A DNA stretch of 64,000 bases from Flavobacterium aquicola. GTDB lineage: Bacteria > Bacteroidota > Bacteroidia > Flavobacteriales > Flavobacteriaceae. The stretch covers positions 1 to 64,000 of the forward strand of contig NZ_QUNI01000015.1 of NCBI RefSeq assembly GCF_003385115.1, given 5' to 3'. Made by a program: the position numbers and the translations under genes. Shown piece by piece: positions 7,101 through 15,769 of this stretch. Every line of letters starts with the position of its first letter. Within the stretch, counting starts at the first letter, position 1. Under the pieces are notes generated by a model. That model was not told where the DNA came from, searched no databases, and was given only the letters and a program-made list of their open reading frames with translations.

Positions 7101-8879
7101 TTATAAATTCGTATCTCCCCGCAATTCCCTAAATTTCCTTCTGGCATCGACAAAATAAATACTGTCCTGATGGCTGAAAATAATTTTCTCATACAAAGCT
7201 TTTGCTTTATCAGGCTGCTGTAATTGTTTATTGTAAATCTCTGCCGAGAAATACAAAGCTTCGTCAACATAAATTCCGTCGCTGTGATGCTCTATTATGT
7301 CTTGATATTGTGCCAAAGCCAAAGCAGTATCACCCAATTTTTCATACAATCTCCCCAATCGCAATAAAGTAACAGACTCAATTTCCTGCCCTTTAAAACT
7401 TTTCAAAATCTGCTGAAACTGAACTACAGCTTCCTGATTTCTATTTTGGTACAAAAGATAATCTCCTTTTGCAAATTGCTTCAAAGCGGTTTGGGTCGAA
7501 TCGGCAACTGTATTATCATTAATCAGCAGAAAATATTCCAAAGCATCATTGGCAATTAACTGTGTACTCGCCGATTTCAGCTCCTTGAACTGTTTCAAAG
7601 CCCATTCAAAATCTGTTTTAAAATAACTTGTTTTGGCCGATTTCAAACTTGCTTCATGCGAAAGAACATTGTTCTGCAAATTTTCCTGAATCTGTGAATA
7701 ATAAAGCAATGCCTGATTGAACTTTTCTTCCGAAAGCAGAATATCTGCCAATTCCATTTTACACTGAGCCTGATCAAACTGATTCAGCTGCATTTCCATA
7801 GCACGTTTTACAATAGCTTTTCCCTCTATGGGGTTTTTCATTATAAAACTCGCAAAATGGGCTTGTTTCAGCTGCAAAGATAAGGTAACCGGAGTTATTC
7901 CATATTGCTTTAACAGTGCATTAAACTGCGCATCGATTGCAGCAAAATCTTTTTCCTGCGCTTTTTCCATTCGCATCTGCAGTAAATAACTTTGAGCCCT
8001 GACAATCAAATCGACATCAGTAGTGTTTTCTAAAACATAATTCATCACCTCTGTCGCAACTTCCTGATTCCCTTCTTCGATCGCCATCTGCCCTAAACTG
8101 AGAATATTCATCAGCGATTCTGGATTGCGTTTGTAAATCGCTTTTTCCTGAATAAAAGCTTTTCCGAATTCCTTCTGCTGCATATAAAACCAGCTCAGAA
8201 ACTGATTCCAAAAAACATCCTGATTCTTTTGAACTCTAACAATTAAAGATTTTCGAAGGCTCTCATTAAATTTTGAATCTCCGTCTTTAGACATATACCG
8301 TGTTAATTGATTTTGAATCATCAATACCGACTGCTGGTTTTCGAATGCTTCTTCTAGAAAATTAGCAATCATTTGGTCTGTATTTCCTAATTGTCCGTAC
8401 AGCAGTGCCGTTTGATATTTAAAGTCAAGAGTTGGTACCATTTCGCTCGCGGTCACATAGGATTTTAAAGCATATTCGAGCAGTACCTTTTTTTCAAAAG
8501 TATTAGCAACACCATACACCTCATTTGGATTTTTCCGAATCCGCTCGATTGCTTCATCATAATATTTTTTGGCCTTAGCATCATTTTTCTGTAACTGAAA
8601 ATTGTACCCTAATTCGACCAAAAGCGTAGACTGTTTGGACCTTGCCATCCTTTCCTGAATTTCCTTTTCGGCCGGATCAAACTGAAGCAGCTGCTGCATA
8701 CAGTCAATTTTTCGCTGAAAATAAAAAGGATTCGAAGGCAGACTGTTTGATAAATCCTGATAACTGACTAAGGCTTTCTCAAAATCTCCTTTATCATAAT
8801 AATATTGCGCCAATTGCTCGTTTTGGGAAAAACAAGCCAATGAAAAAAACAGAGTGATATATAGAAAGATTTTTTTCAT
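7101..8879 (-). CDS. Secreted or periplasmic tetratricopeptide-repeat protein
   Basis: A 592-residue protein. Residues 1-18 form a signal peptide ending at C-F-S-Q. The rest is almost wholly helical with many TPR-like pairs, clearest near the N-terminus (AQYYYDKGDFEKALVSYQDL) and in the last 120 residues (LGRLYEKLGDTALALAQYQ and a following repeat). It is likely a periplasmic scaffold for protein interactions. The partner is unknown. It lies 42 bases downstream of lgt on the same strand, so it may share that transcript. I see no enzymatic motif. Confidence 0.85.
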   Translation of the reverse strand: MKKIFLYITLFFSLACFSQNEQLAQYYYDKGDFEKALVSYQDLSNSLPSNPFYFQRKIDCMQQLLQFDPAEKEIQERMARSKQSTLLVELGYNFQLQKNDAKAKKYYDEAIERIRKNPNEVYGVANTFEKKVLLEYALKSYVTASEMVPTLDFKYQTALLYGQLGNTDQMIANFLEEAFENQQSVLMIQNQLTRYMSKDGDSKFNESLRKSLIVRVQKNQDVFWNQFLSWFYMQQKEFGKAFIQEKAIYKRNPESLMNILSLGQMAIEEGNQEVATEVMNYVLENTTDVDLIVRAQSYLLQMRMEKAQEKDFAAIDAQFNALLKQYGITPVTLSLQLKQAHFASFIMKNPIEGKAIVKRAMEMQLNQFDQAQCKMELADILLSEEKFNQALLYYSQIQENLQNNVLSHEASLKSAKTSYFKTDFEWALKQFKELKSASTQLIANDALEYFLLINDNTVADSTQTALKQFAKGDYLLYQNRNQEAVVQFQQILKSFKGQEIESVTLLRLGRLYEKLGDTALALAQYQDIIEHHSDGIYVDEALYFSAEIYNKQLQQPDKAKALYEKIIFSHQDSIYFVDARRKFRELRGDTNL

Positions 8880-8921
8880 TGCATCTTATTCAATTTCAAA
8901 ATTTAATTAAACCTATAACTT

Positions 8922-9758
8922 TTACGAAAAAGACAGTCCTTTTTTAGAATTTAACTTCCATATTATTAAAACTATGCCTGCCATAATAAAAGGAATACTC
9001 AATAATTGTCCCATATTAATAGGCATTTGATTTTCAAAAGACTCTTGATTTTCTTTAAAATATTCAATACAAAATCTAGCCGTAAACAATAAAATCAGAA
9101 AAGCTCCAAAAATCAAACCATTCCCTTTTTGATAGATTTTAGATTGGTATAAAAAATAAACAATCCCAAAAATAAGCAAATAGGAAAACGCTTCATATAA
9201 TTGTGTTGGATGCCTCGGAATCAGATCATCTTTTTGAAAAATCACTCCCCAGCTTCCATCTGTAGGTTTTCCATAAATTTCAGAATTCATAAAATTTCCA
9301 AATCGAATAAAAGCAGCTGCAACTGGTACTGCAATTGCGATTCTGTCCAATTGCCACAATAAATTCACTTTGTACTTTTTACAATACATAATTACAGCAA
9401 TAAGCACTCCAATTGTTCCGCCGTGACTTGCCAAACCTCGAAATCCGACAAAACTATAGCTGTCACCGATTTTTTTTATTGGTAAAAGAATTTCTATTGG
9501 ATTTTTAAAAAAATAATCTGGCTCATAGAATAAACAATGTCCCAATCGAGCTCCAAGAACAGTTCCTACTATAATATAAATCAATATTTTATCCAGATTT
9601 TCAACTGGAATATTCTCTTTATCATAGATTTTTTTTACGATCTGGTATCCTAAAATTAGCCCCGTAACAAAAAGCAATCCATAATATTTGAGAGGAAAAC
9701 TATCCGTTATCCAAAAAATTACAGAATCAACATTCCAATTAATTATTCCATTTGCCAT
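8922..9758 (-). CDS. lgt: Prolipoprotein diacylglyceryl transferase
   Basis: This integral inner-membrane enzyme transfers diacylglycerol from phosphatidylglycerol to the lipobox cysteine of prolipoproteins, the first step of lipoprotein maturation. The 278-residue protein has about seven membrane segments, the H-G-G-T-I-G motif, the family signature RFGNFMNSEIYG in the centre and RHPTQLYEA after it. Its substrates would include the several lipoproteins encoded in this window. It is followed at 42 bases by the TPR gene. Confidence 0.95.
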   Translation of the reverse strand: MANGIINWNVDSVIFWITDSFPLKYYGLLFVTGLILGYQIVKKIYDKENIPVENLDKILIYIIVGTVLGARLGHCLFYEPDYFFKNPIEILLPIKKIGDSYSFVGFRGLASHGGTIGVLIAVIMYCKKYKVNLLWQLDRIAIAVPVAAAFIRFGNFMNSEIYGKPTDGSWGVIFQKDDLIPRHPTQLYEAFSYLLIFGIVYFLYQSKIYQKGNGLIFGAFLILLFTARFCIEYFKENQESFENQMPINMGQLLSIPFIMAGIVLIIWKLNSKKGLSFS

Positions 9759-9816
9759 AATTCTTCATTTGAAATTATACTCAAAAATCTTTAATAAATA
9801 CAACTTAAACAAATTA

Positions 9817-9875
9817 AAACCATTAAGAAATTAAGTCTATAAAGCTTAAAATGCTCCTAAATTTCTTAATGGTTT
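9817..9875 (-). terminator. Hairpin after serS
   Basis: The 16-base arms AAACCATTAAGAAATT (9817-9832) and their complement (9860-9875) lie 29 bases past the serS stop. The loop is long and only a short T-rich stretch follows, so termination efficiency is uncertain. Confidence 0.5.
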
Positions 9876-9903
9876 AAAAAGATTTTATTTATTGAAACTA
9901 AAA

Positions 9904-11175
9904 TTAATCTATAATATCAAACCCGCAGTATGGACGCAAAACCTCAGGTATTACGATTCCTTCCGGAGTTTGGTAATTTTCTAAAATTCCGGCCAAAACC
10001 CTTGGCAAAGCCAATGAACTTCCATTAAGCGTATGAGCCAATTGGTTTTTACCATCTTTGTCTTTGAAACGCAATTTCAAACGATTCGCCTGAAAAGTTT
10101 CAAAATTAGAAACAGAAGATATTTCCAACCAGCGTTCCTGCGCTGTAGAATACACTTCAAAATCATATGTCAAAGCCGATGTGAAACCCATATCTCCTCC
10201 GCAAAGGCGCAAAATTCGGAAAGGCAGTTTCAATTCCTGCAGAATATTTTTTACATGTTCTACCATTCCGTCCAAAGCTTCATATGATTTATCTGGGTGT
10301 TCTATGCGAACAATTTCTACTTTATCAAATTGATGCAGACGGTTCAAACCGCGAACGTGCGCTCCGTAAGAACCCGCTTCACGACGGAAACAAGGCGTAT
10401 AGGCCGTTCTCAATATAGGAAACTCATTTTCGCTTACGATTACATCTCTAAAAATATTAGTTACAGGAACCTCAGCCGTTGGAATCAAATATAAATTATC
10501 AGCCGCGTCATGATACATCTGCCCTTCTTTGTCTGGTAATTGTCCCGTTCCATAAGCCGAAGCTTCATTCACAAAATGCGGTACCTGTACTTCCTGATAG
10601 CCTGCAGCCGTATTTTTATCCAAGAAATAATTGATTAAGGCACGCTGTAAACGAGCACCTTTTCCTTTATAAACTGGAAATCCAGCACCAGTAATTTTAT
10701 TTCCAAGTTCAAAATCAATGATATCGTATTGTTTTACCAATTCCCAATGTGGCTGCGCAGCTTCATGCAAAACAGGAATATCACCTTCTTCATAAACATT
10801 TAAATTATCCTCAGGTGTTTTTCCAACAGGAACAATGTCTGCAGGAAGATTGGGTAATGTATATAATTTCTCTGTCAATTCATTTGCCAAAGCATCTGCG
10901 CTTTCTGCCAATGCTTTGCTTTTTTCTTTTAACAGAACTGTTTTTTCTTTAAGAATTCCGGCTTTAGATTTCTCTCCGGCTTTCATCAATTCGCCTATAT
11001 CTTTGGATAATTTATTAGATTCGGATAAAGTGTTGTCTAACTCTACTTGCGCAGCGCGGCGTTTTTCATCCAGTTGTACCACTTCTTCAACAACGGCTCT
11101 GGCATCCATATTTCTTTTGGCCAAAGCGCTGATTACTTTCTCTTGATTCTCTCTAATAAATGCAATTTGTAACAT
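9904..11175 (-). CDS. serS: Serine--tRNA ligase
   Basis: This class II synthetase charges tRNA-Ser (and tRNA-Sec where present). The 423-residue length is typical. The first about 100 residues form the antiparallel coiled-coil tRNA-binding arm (Lys/Glu-rich). The catalytic part shows motif 2 (F-R-R-E-A-G-S-Y-G) and motif 3 (N-G-S-S-L-A-L-P-R). I use ATG 11175 (MLQIAFIREN), which matches the family start. A longer frame to 11256 adds 27 residues not found in the family. A TAAATTTG promoter element lies about 31 bases upstream. Confidence 0.96.
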   Translation of the reverse strand: MLQIAFIRENQEKVISALAKRNMDARAVVEEVVQLDEKRRAAQVELDNTLSESNKLSKDIGELMKAGEKSKAGILKEKTVLLKEKSKALAESADALANELTEKLYTLPNLPADIVPVGKTPEDNLNVYEEGDIPVLHEAAQPHWELVKQYDIIDFELGNKITGAGFPVYKGKGARLQRALINYFLDKNTAAGYQEVQVPHFVNEASAYGTGQLPDKEGQMYHDAADNLYLIPTAEVPVTNIFRDVIVSENEFPILRTAYTPCFRREAGSYGAHVRGLNRLHQFDKVEIVRIEHPDKSYEALDGMVEHVKNILQELKLPFRILRLCGGDMGFTSALTYDFEVYSTAQERWLEISSVSNFETFQANRLKLRFKDKDGKNQLAHTLNGSSLALPRVLAGILENYQTPEGIVIPEVLRPYCGFDIID

Positions 11176-11205
11176 AGTTTGATTTTTATAACTAAATAAT
11201 GGAAG

Positions 11206-11241
11206 CAAATTTAAGGAAATGTTTGCTAACAACGAGACAAA
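11206..11241 (-). promoter_or_regulatory. Probable serS promoter
   Basis: On the minus strand TAAATTTG (11213-11206) matches the Bacteroidota -7 form TAnnTTTG. A TTTG lies 24 bases upstream (11241-11238), slightly farther than usual. Confidence 0.5.
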
Positions 11242-11317
11242 GTTTCCCTTGCGCATTTATTTTAATTTTTAATGCTGCATTTTAAAATAAACCCCATTTT
11301 TGATGTCCAAGATATAA

Positions 11318-11386
11318 TTCTCGCAAAGGCGCTAAGACGCAAAGGAATCCGATTTTAACTTTACGCCTCAGCGTCTTTGCAAGAGT
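11318..11386. repeat. GCAAAGGCGCTAAGACGCAAAG palindromic repeat
   Basis: The left arm (TCTCGCAAAGGCGCTAAGAC then GCAAAG) and the right arm (CTTTACGCCTCAGCGTC then TTTGCAAGA) are imperfect inverted repeats around a short AT-rich loop. Similar repeats recur in Bacteroidota genomes as I recall. Only one copy is in this window. Confidence 0.6.
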
Positions 11387-11613
11387 GAAATAAAACTTAA
11401 ATTAATAACTTGTGTACGCAATTTGTGGCAATTGATTTTAAAAAGTAAAAAAGTAAACACACTAAAAGTCCATAGTTTTGAACAAATTTTGAAACCGATA
11501 AAAGACCATTTTATCAATAGAATGATACTAAATTGAAGCTGTATGCTGGAATTTTAGTATAAAAAAAGACCGTTAAAATATTTTTTTTCTAATTTTACTA
11601 AAAACTAGAAATC

Positions 11614-12141
11614 ATGTTATTAAAAAATATCGAAACCGCATTAAATAAACAAATCCGTATAGAGGCCGAATCTTCTCAAATCTATTTATCAATGGCCTGC
11701 TGGGCTGAAGTGAATGGCTTGGAAGGAATCGCTCAGTTTATGTACGCTCAATCAGATGAGGAGCGTCTGCACATGCTAAAGCTGATCAAGTATGTAAACG
11801 AACGCGGCGGTCATGCTCAAATTACCGATTTGAAAGCTCCAAAAACATCTTACGAAACTTTCAAAGGGATGTTTGAAGAATTATACAAACACGAAGTTTT
11901 TGTATCCGACTCGATTAATGAGTTAGTTCATATTACTTTTCAAGAGAAAGATTATGCCACTCATAACTTCCTGCAATGGTATGTAGCCGAGCAGATTGAA
12001 GAAGAAGCAACTGCCAAATCAATTTTGGATAAAATCAACCTTATCGGCGACGACAAAGGCGGATTATATCTTTTTGACCGTGACATCCAGCAGGTAGCTG
12101 CTGCTAGTGCTGCCACAAATGGAGGCGCTGCTGCCAAATAG
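11614..12141 (+). CDS. ftnA: Ferritin
   Basis: This iron-storage protein forms a 24-subunit shell and oxidises Fe2+ at a di-iron centre. The 175-residue protein is a four-helix bundle with the ferroxidase ligands E17 region (R-I-E-A-E-S-S-Q-I-Y), the E-E-R-L-H pair in helix B and Q-I-E-E-E in helix D. An Ala/Gly-rich tail follows the bundle. It is monocistronic, bounded by a strong terminator at 12166-12205. Iron-handling genes elsewhere in the window (feoAB, mntR) make a regulatory link plausible but not shown. Confidence 0.95.
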   Translation: MLLKNIETALNKQIRIEAESSQIYLSMACWAEVNGLEGIAQFMYAQSDEERLHMLKLIKYVNERGGHAQITDLKAPKTSYETFKGMFEELYKHEVFVSDSINELVHITFQEKDYATHNFLQWYVAEQIEEEATAKSILDKINLIGDDKGGLYLFDRDIQQVAAASAATNGGAAAK

Positions 12142-12165
12142 TTAAGATACCTCTTAATAAATACT

Positions 12166-12205
12166 ATCCCCAAAATGTACGAACAGCATTTTGGGGATTT
12201 TTTTT
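12166..12205 (+). terminator. Intrinsic terminator of ferritin
   Basis: The 12-base stem ATCCCCAAAATG / CATTTTGGGGAT is followed by eight T. Confidence 0.92.
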
Positions 12206-12321
12206 GCTCTAAAAGTGTTAAATTTTATTTAGAATAGATAAAAACAACATACATTTGCATTGGTTTTAAATTCTTTATACCAAAATTTCAAACAGATTCA
12301 TAACTATAATTCGCAGTTACC

Positions 12322-12546
12322 TTGAGCAAGAAAGAAAAAGAAAAGGAGAAAAAGGACAAGAAGAAAAAGGATAAAAAAGAAATCCTCAAAAAACTGAAAG
12401 CTCTTGAAGGCTGTAAGTCGACTTGTATGTCAAGCTGTAAAGTACCGTCAAACTGCAAATCCAGCTGTTGTGAAAAATACAAGAAGAGCGAAAAGAAACG
12501 CTGTAGCCGCTGTCCAATGTTTGATTTATTAAAAAAATCAGCTTAA
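12322..12546 (+). CDS. Small Lys-rich, Cys-rich protein
   Basis: A 74-residue protein that I do not recognise by name. The first 26 residues are almost only Lys, Glu and Asp. The second half has eight cysteines (G-C-K-S-T-C-M-S-S-C, then S-N-C-K-S-S-C-C, then R-C-S-R-C-P). The spacing suggests metal or cluster binding, or a redox role. The start must be TTG 12322, because an in-frame TAA lies 15 bases upstream and no ATG precedes the Lys-rich part. It sits between ferritin and a strong terminator, and TACATTTG at 12250-12257 may be its promoter. Function is open. Confidence 0.65.
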   Translation: MSKKEKEKEKKDKKKKDKKEILKKLKALEGCKSTCMSSCKVPSNCKSSCCEKYKKSEKKRCSRCPMFDLLKKSA

Positions 12547-12645
12547 TATTTAAGTTTGCAGTTTATATAAGCCTAAAAGTTTACTATTAGTATTTCAAAA
12601 CATCTTTTTCAAAGAACCGTCGTAATAGTTAATTTATAAATAATG

Positions 12646-12679
12646 CAAAAGAGTTCCGAAGCTTCGGAACTCTTTTTTT
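12646..12679 (+). terminator. Intrinsic terminator of the Cys-rich protein gene
   Basis: A perfect palindrome centred on GAAGCTTC (arms AAAGAGTTCCGAAG and complement) is followed by seven T. Confidence 0.88.
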
Positions 12680-12760
12680 ATGGATAAAATTCAAACAACT
12701 ACTAAACTCTGCTAATCCTAAAATATAGCCCAGCATACAATTTGCTTCAATGATATACCG

Positions 12761-12792
12761 TTTGTAAACCGAAACATATTTCGCTATATTTG
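12761..12792 (+). promoter_or_regulatory. Promoter of the GNAT-nitrilase gene
   Basis: TTTG (12761-12764), a 20-base spacer and TATATTTG (12785-12792) give an excellent Bacteroidota promoter. The ATG lies 17 bases downstream. Confidence 0.8.
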
Positions 12793-12809
12793 AGATAAAT
12801 CAGAATGTT

Positions 12810-14342
12810 ATGCAGACCAAAATCAAAAAAGTAGAGTTAAGAAATCTTAAAATTGAGGATTACAAAGAATTGAAAAAATCAATGATACAGGCTTATCCCG
12901 AAATGGAAAATCCATATTGGAAACAGCCCGACATCGAAAATTTACTTCAATTATTTTCTGAAGGGCAAATAGTGATTTTGGCCGACGGAAAAGTCGTGGG
13001 AGCAGCTTTATCCCTGATCGTTGATGAAATTTTGGTAGATAAAAATCCTAATTATGCAAAAATAACAGGGAATTATACATTCTCTACCCACAATCCGCTG
13101 GGAGAAATATTGTATGGAATTGACGTTTTTATCCATCCTGACTACAGAGGCCTGCGCCTGGGAAGACGATTGTACGATGCACGAAAAGAGCTATGTGAAA
13201 AATTAAATCTAAAAGCAATTGTTTTTGCAGGACGAATTCCGAATTATAAAAAACATGCCGACAAATTAACGCCGAAGAAATACATCGAGAAAGTCAGAAA
13301 AAAAGAGCTGCACGACCCTGTTTTAAATTTTCAGCTGAGTAATGATTTTCACGTAATGCGCATCATGAAAAATTATCTCGAAGGAGATACAGATTCCAAA
13401 GACTTTGCGGTATTATTGGAATGGAATAATGTCTATTATGACGAAAGCCCCCAATTAATAAACACAACAAAAAGTGTCATACGTCTTGGATTGATTCAAT
13501 GGCAGATGCGTCCATTAGGGAATTTGGATGCTTTATTTGAGCAGGCCGAATTTTTTATAGATGCCGTTTCGGGTTATAAAAGCGACTTTGCATTGTTTCC
13601 CGAATTGTTCATAGCACCACTTATGGCCGATTACAATCATTTATCGGAACCGGAAGCCATTAGAGAACTCGCAAAATACGCAGACCCAATCCGCAAAAAA
13701 TTTCAGGAATTTGCTATATCGTATAATATCAATATTATTTCGGGAAGCATGCCGTATATTGAAAACGGCAATTTATACAACGTTGGTTTTCTCTGCAAAA
13801 GAGATGGAACTTCGGAGATGTATTATAAAATTCATATAACGCCAAACGAAGTACTGCATTGGGGAATGAAAGGCGGTTCGCAATTTAAAACCTTTGATAC
13901 CGATTGCGGAAAAATTGGAATTATGATTTGCTACGATGTAGAATTCCCCGAACTTTCGAGGCTTTTGGCCGATGAAGAAATGAATATTCTGTTTGTTCCT
14001 TTTCTAACCGATACCCAAAGCGGTTATACTCGAGTAAAACATTGTTCGCAAGCGCGTGCCATTGAAAATGAATGTTATGTTGCCATTGCTGGCTGTGTCG
14101 GGAATCTTCCGAAAGTAAATAATATGGATATTCAATTTGCGCAAACAGCTGTTTTTACTCCTTCGGATTTTGCTTTTCCAAGCACTGGAATAAAAGCCGA
14201 AGCTACTCCAAATACCGAAATGATCCTGATTGTAGATGTGGATTTAAATTTACTAAAAGAACTGCACGAACACGGAAGCGCCCGAATATTAAAAGACCGA
14301 AGAACTGATTTGTACGAGATTACAAGACTTGGGAAGAATTAA
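12810..14342 (+). CDS. GNAT acetyltransferase fused to carbon-nitrogen hydrolase
   Basis: A 510-residue bifunctional protein. Residues about 1-200 form a GNAT domain with an acetyl-CoA loop (Y-R-G-L-R-L-G-R-R-L-Y). Residues about 225-505 form a nitrilase-superfamily domain with the full Glu-Lys-Cys triad: the Glu in LFPELF, the Lys in Y-Y-K-I-H-I, and the Cys in I-M-I-C-Y-D. Neither substrate can be told from sequence. The fused arrangement is known in the databases but its reaction is uncharacterised as far as I recall. It stands alone behind a strong promoter, and a bidirectional terminator follows. Confidence 0.9.
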   Translation: MQTKIKKVELRNLKIEDYKELKKSMIQAYPEMENPYWKQPDIENLLQLFSEGQIVILADGKVVGAALSLIVDEILVDKNPNYAKITGNYTFSTHNPLGEILYGIDVFIHPDYRGLRLGRRLYDARKELCEKLNLKAIVFAGRIPNYKKHADKLTPKKYIEKVRKKELHDPVLNFQLSNDFHVMRIMKNYLEGDTDSKDFAVLLEWNNVYYDESPQLINTTKSVIRLGLIQWQMRPLGNLDALFEQAEFFIDAVSGYKSDFALFPELFIAPLMADYNHLSEPEAIRELAKYADPIRKKFQEFAISYNINIISGSMPYIENGNLYNVGFLCKRDGTSEMYYKIHITPNEVLHWGMKGGSQFKTFDTDCGKIGIMICYDVEFPELSRLLADEEMNILFVPFLTDTQSGYTRVKHCSQARAIENECYVAIAGCVGNLPKVNNMDIQFAQTAVFTPSDFAFPSTGIKAEATPNTEMILIVDVDLNLLKELHEHGSARILKDRRTDLYEITRLGKN

Positions 14343-14418
14343 ACAGGTGGCAGTTTTGAGTATTTAGATTTCAGTTTTTTTGTGATTTGTATTCAGGCAC
14401 TTAGCCATAAATTGTAAT

Positions 14419-14451
14419 AAAAAAAGTGTTCGCAATGCGAACACTTTTTTT
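14419..14451. terminator. Bidirectional terminator, left copy
   Basis: The stem GTGTTCGC / GCGAACAC with loop AAT is flanked by A7 and T7. The same hairpin, with a changed loop, recurs at 15679-15711 after the intact ssb, so it belongs to the duplicated segment. Confidence 0.88.
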
Positions 14452-14487
14452 ATGGACAAAATCAATCAGTATTTTGAACACTGAAAC

Positions 14488-14608
14488 CTACTTCCCCAGC
14501 AGCATAATTTCGCTGGCAACCACTTCGGTGATATAGCGTTTCTCACCATTTTTGTCTTCGTAGCTTCTGTGGGTTAGTTTTCCTTCTATTCCAATTTGTT
14601 TGCCTTTG
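14488..14608 (-). pseudogene. Displaced ssb 3' end (40 codons including stop)
   Basis: These 121 bases match the last 121 bases of the intact ssb (15770-15890) at all but five positions by my alignment, about 96%. All five changes are synonymous, so the encoded tail (G-K-Q-I-G-I-E-G-K-L to M-L-L-G-K-stop) is identical. The match stops abruptly at 14608/15890. There is no start codon, so it is not a gene. It lies beyond the DUF6090-like gene in the same orientation as ssb. Confidence 0.93.
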
Positions 14609-14829
14609 CATGTTTACTTCAATTCTAGTCGTTTTTAACTATGAATAAGTAGAGGATTTTGTACAAATTTAAGACTTAGCAGGACACTTTAAAAAACGAA
14701 AAAGGAAAAATGAATTTGGCAAATCCGAATATTGGACTTAATTTAGTCCCAAACCAGCTGTAGCGCCAGATAGTAAAACAAACACACAGAAAGACAAATT
14801 AAACAGAATAATATTTTAACAAAAAAATT

Positions 14830-15537
14830 ATGCAGGAAGAAGTAAAAAAACATACTCAAAAAATCTACAAAAGTGTGAAAAATTCAGAACACACATTGGG
14901 AGAAAAAGTAAAAGAAATCATCGTAGAAATATTCATAATTGTTTTTGCAGTAACACTTTCAATATGGCTGCACAGTTGGAGCGAACATAAACACCAACAA
15001 GAAGAAGTAACCGTGTTTCTTAGTAATTTAAAGAATGATTTAAAGAATGACATAAAAAATATCGACATTGAAAAGGAAGCATATCACGATTCAAACATAG
15101 GTTATGAAAAAATTTTAGCACTAACTACTCTCCAGCTTGACAGTATTTATAAGTCAAAAAACAAGGTTAATTTTCCAATTTATTCACATGGACAAATAAT
15201 GAATATTGGTAATTATGAAGGTTTTAAGTCAAGCGGCAAAATTGGCTACATTGAAGACGAAAAATTAAAACAGAAAATTTTAAATTATTACCAAATATAC
15301 GTACCAGCTGTTAGCGAAGTAGATAAAATGTATAATGGTTTTCTGTTTAAGTGTTTTGACAAAATGATAGAAAATGCAGATAAATCAGAAGAAAAATTAT
15401 ATTCAGACCCAAAATTTAAAAAAACAATCGAACTTCTTGTCAAACTAGGTAAAAATAATATTAGAGTTTATAACGAAAACACAAAACCGCTCGCAATTGA
15501 GCTTATTAAAGCAATTGATAAAGAACTTGAAAAATAA
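14830..15537 (+). CDS. DUF6090-like membrane protein
   Basis: A 235-residue protein with a hydrophilic Lys/Glu-rich start (about 1-27), one hydrophobic segment (I-I-V-E-I-F-I-I-V-F-A-V, about 30-48), the short motif L-H-S-W-S-E and then a long helical domain starting F-L-S-N-L-K-N-D-L. This layout resembles the DUF6090 family of Bacteroidota membrane proteins of unknown role. It is bounded on both sides by ssb 3' sequence and terminators and reads against ssb. Base composition is even more A-rich than its neighbours. It is probably acquired cargo. Confidence 0.7.
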   Translation: MQEEVKKHTQKIYKSVKNSEHTLGEKVKEIIVEIFIIVFAVTLSIWLHSWSEHKHQQEEVTVFLSNLKNDLKNDIKNIDIEKEAYHDSNIGYEKILALTTLQLDSIYKSKNKVNFPIYSHGQIMNIGNYEGFKSSGKIGYIEDEKLKQKILNYYQIYVPAVSEVDKMYNGFLFKCFDKMIENADKSEEKLYSDPKFKKTIELLVKLGKNNIRVYNENTKPLAIELIKAIDKELEK

Positions 15538-15540
15538 AAA

Positions 15541-15572
15541 CGTCATATAACCGCCGTTTGGCAGTATGACGG
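15541..15572 (+). other. Hairpin after the DUF6090-like gene
   Basis: CGTCATA and TATGACG pair around a GC-richer loop (CCGCCGTTTGGC inside), starting 4 bases after the stop. It lacks a T-run, so it is not a clear terminator. It is the most GC-rich spot in the inserted segment and could be a recombination or structural site. That is inference. Confidence 0.45.
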
Positions 15573-15678
15573 CATTAGTCTTAATTTAAAGTTTGTACTT
15601 TTATAAGAGAATAAAATTCATCCAAGATTTGTGCAGGAATTGGGATTTTTGCCTGCCAATAAAAATAGCTTAGCATAT

Positions 15679-15711
15679 AAAAAAAGTGTTCGCAATTACG
15701 AACACTTTTTT
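15679..15711. terminator. Bidirectional terminator, right copy (after intact ssb)
   Basis: The stem GTGTTCG / CGAACAC is flanked by A7 and T6, with loop CAATTA. It matches the hairpin at 14419-14451 apart from the loop. Confidence 0.88.
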
Positions 15712-15769
15712 ATTGCAAAATTCCAAACTGTTTTCTGAAATTTATCAACTACTAATTGACTCCTATCAG

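Larger units (their letters stand above)
11176..11613. other. Divergent intergenic region between serS and ferritin
   Basis: It contains the serS promoter, a palindromic CGCAAAGGCGCTAAGACGC-type repeat (11318-11386) and an AT-rich ferritin upstream region. No open frame is supported. Confidence 0.6.
14343..14829. other. Intergenic region with terminator and displaced ssb 3' end
   Basis: The first part holds a bidirectional terminator (14419-14451) and the ssb 3' fragment (14488-14608). From 14609 the sequence has no match to ssb and leads into the DUF6090-like gene. No ORF longer than about 20 codons is convincing. Confidence 0.7.

Noticed and set aside
10033..11146. Several plus-strand frames opposite serS
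   Set aside because: They are antisense to a strongly conserved coding sequence and have no protein-family signal.
12288..12482. Minus-strand frame over the Cys/Lys-rich gene
   Set aside because: Its Ser/Phe-rich peptide is the mirror of Lys-rich codons on the plus strand.
14609..15678. The DUF6090-like insert as a classical insertion sequence
   Set aside because: No transposase and no terminal inverted repeats are visible at its ends; the flanks are ssb 3' ends in direct orientation instead.
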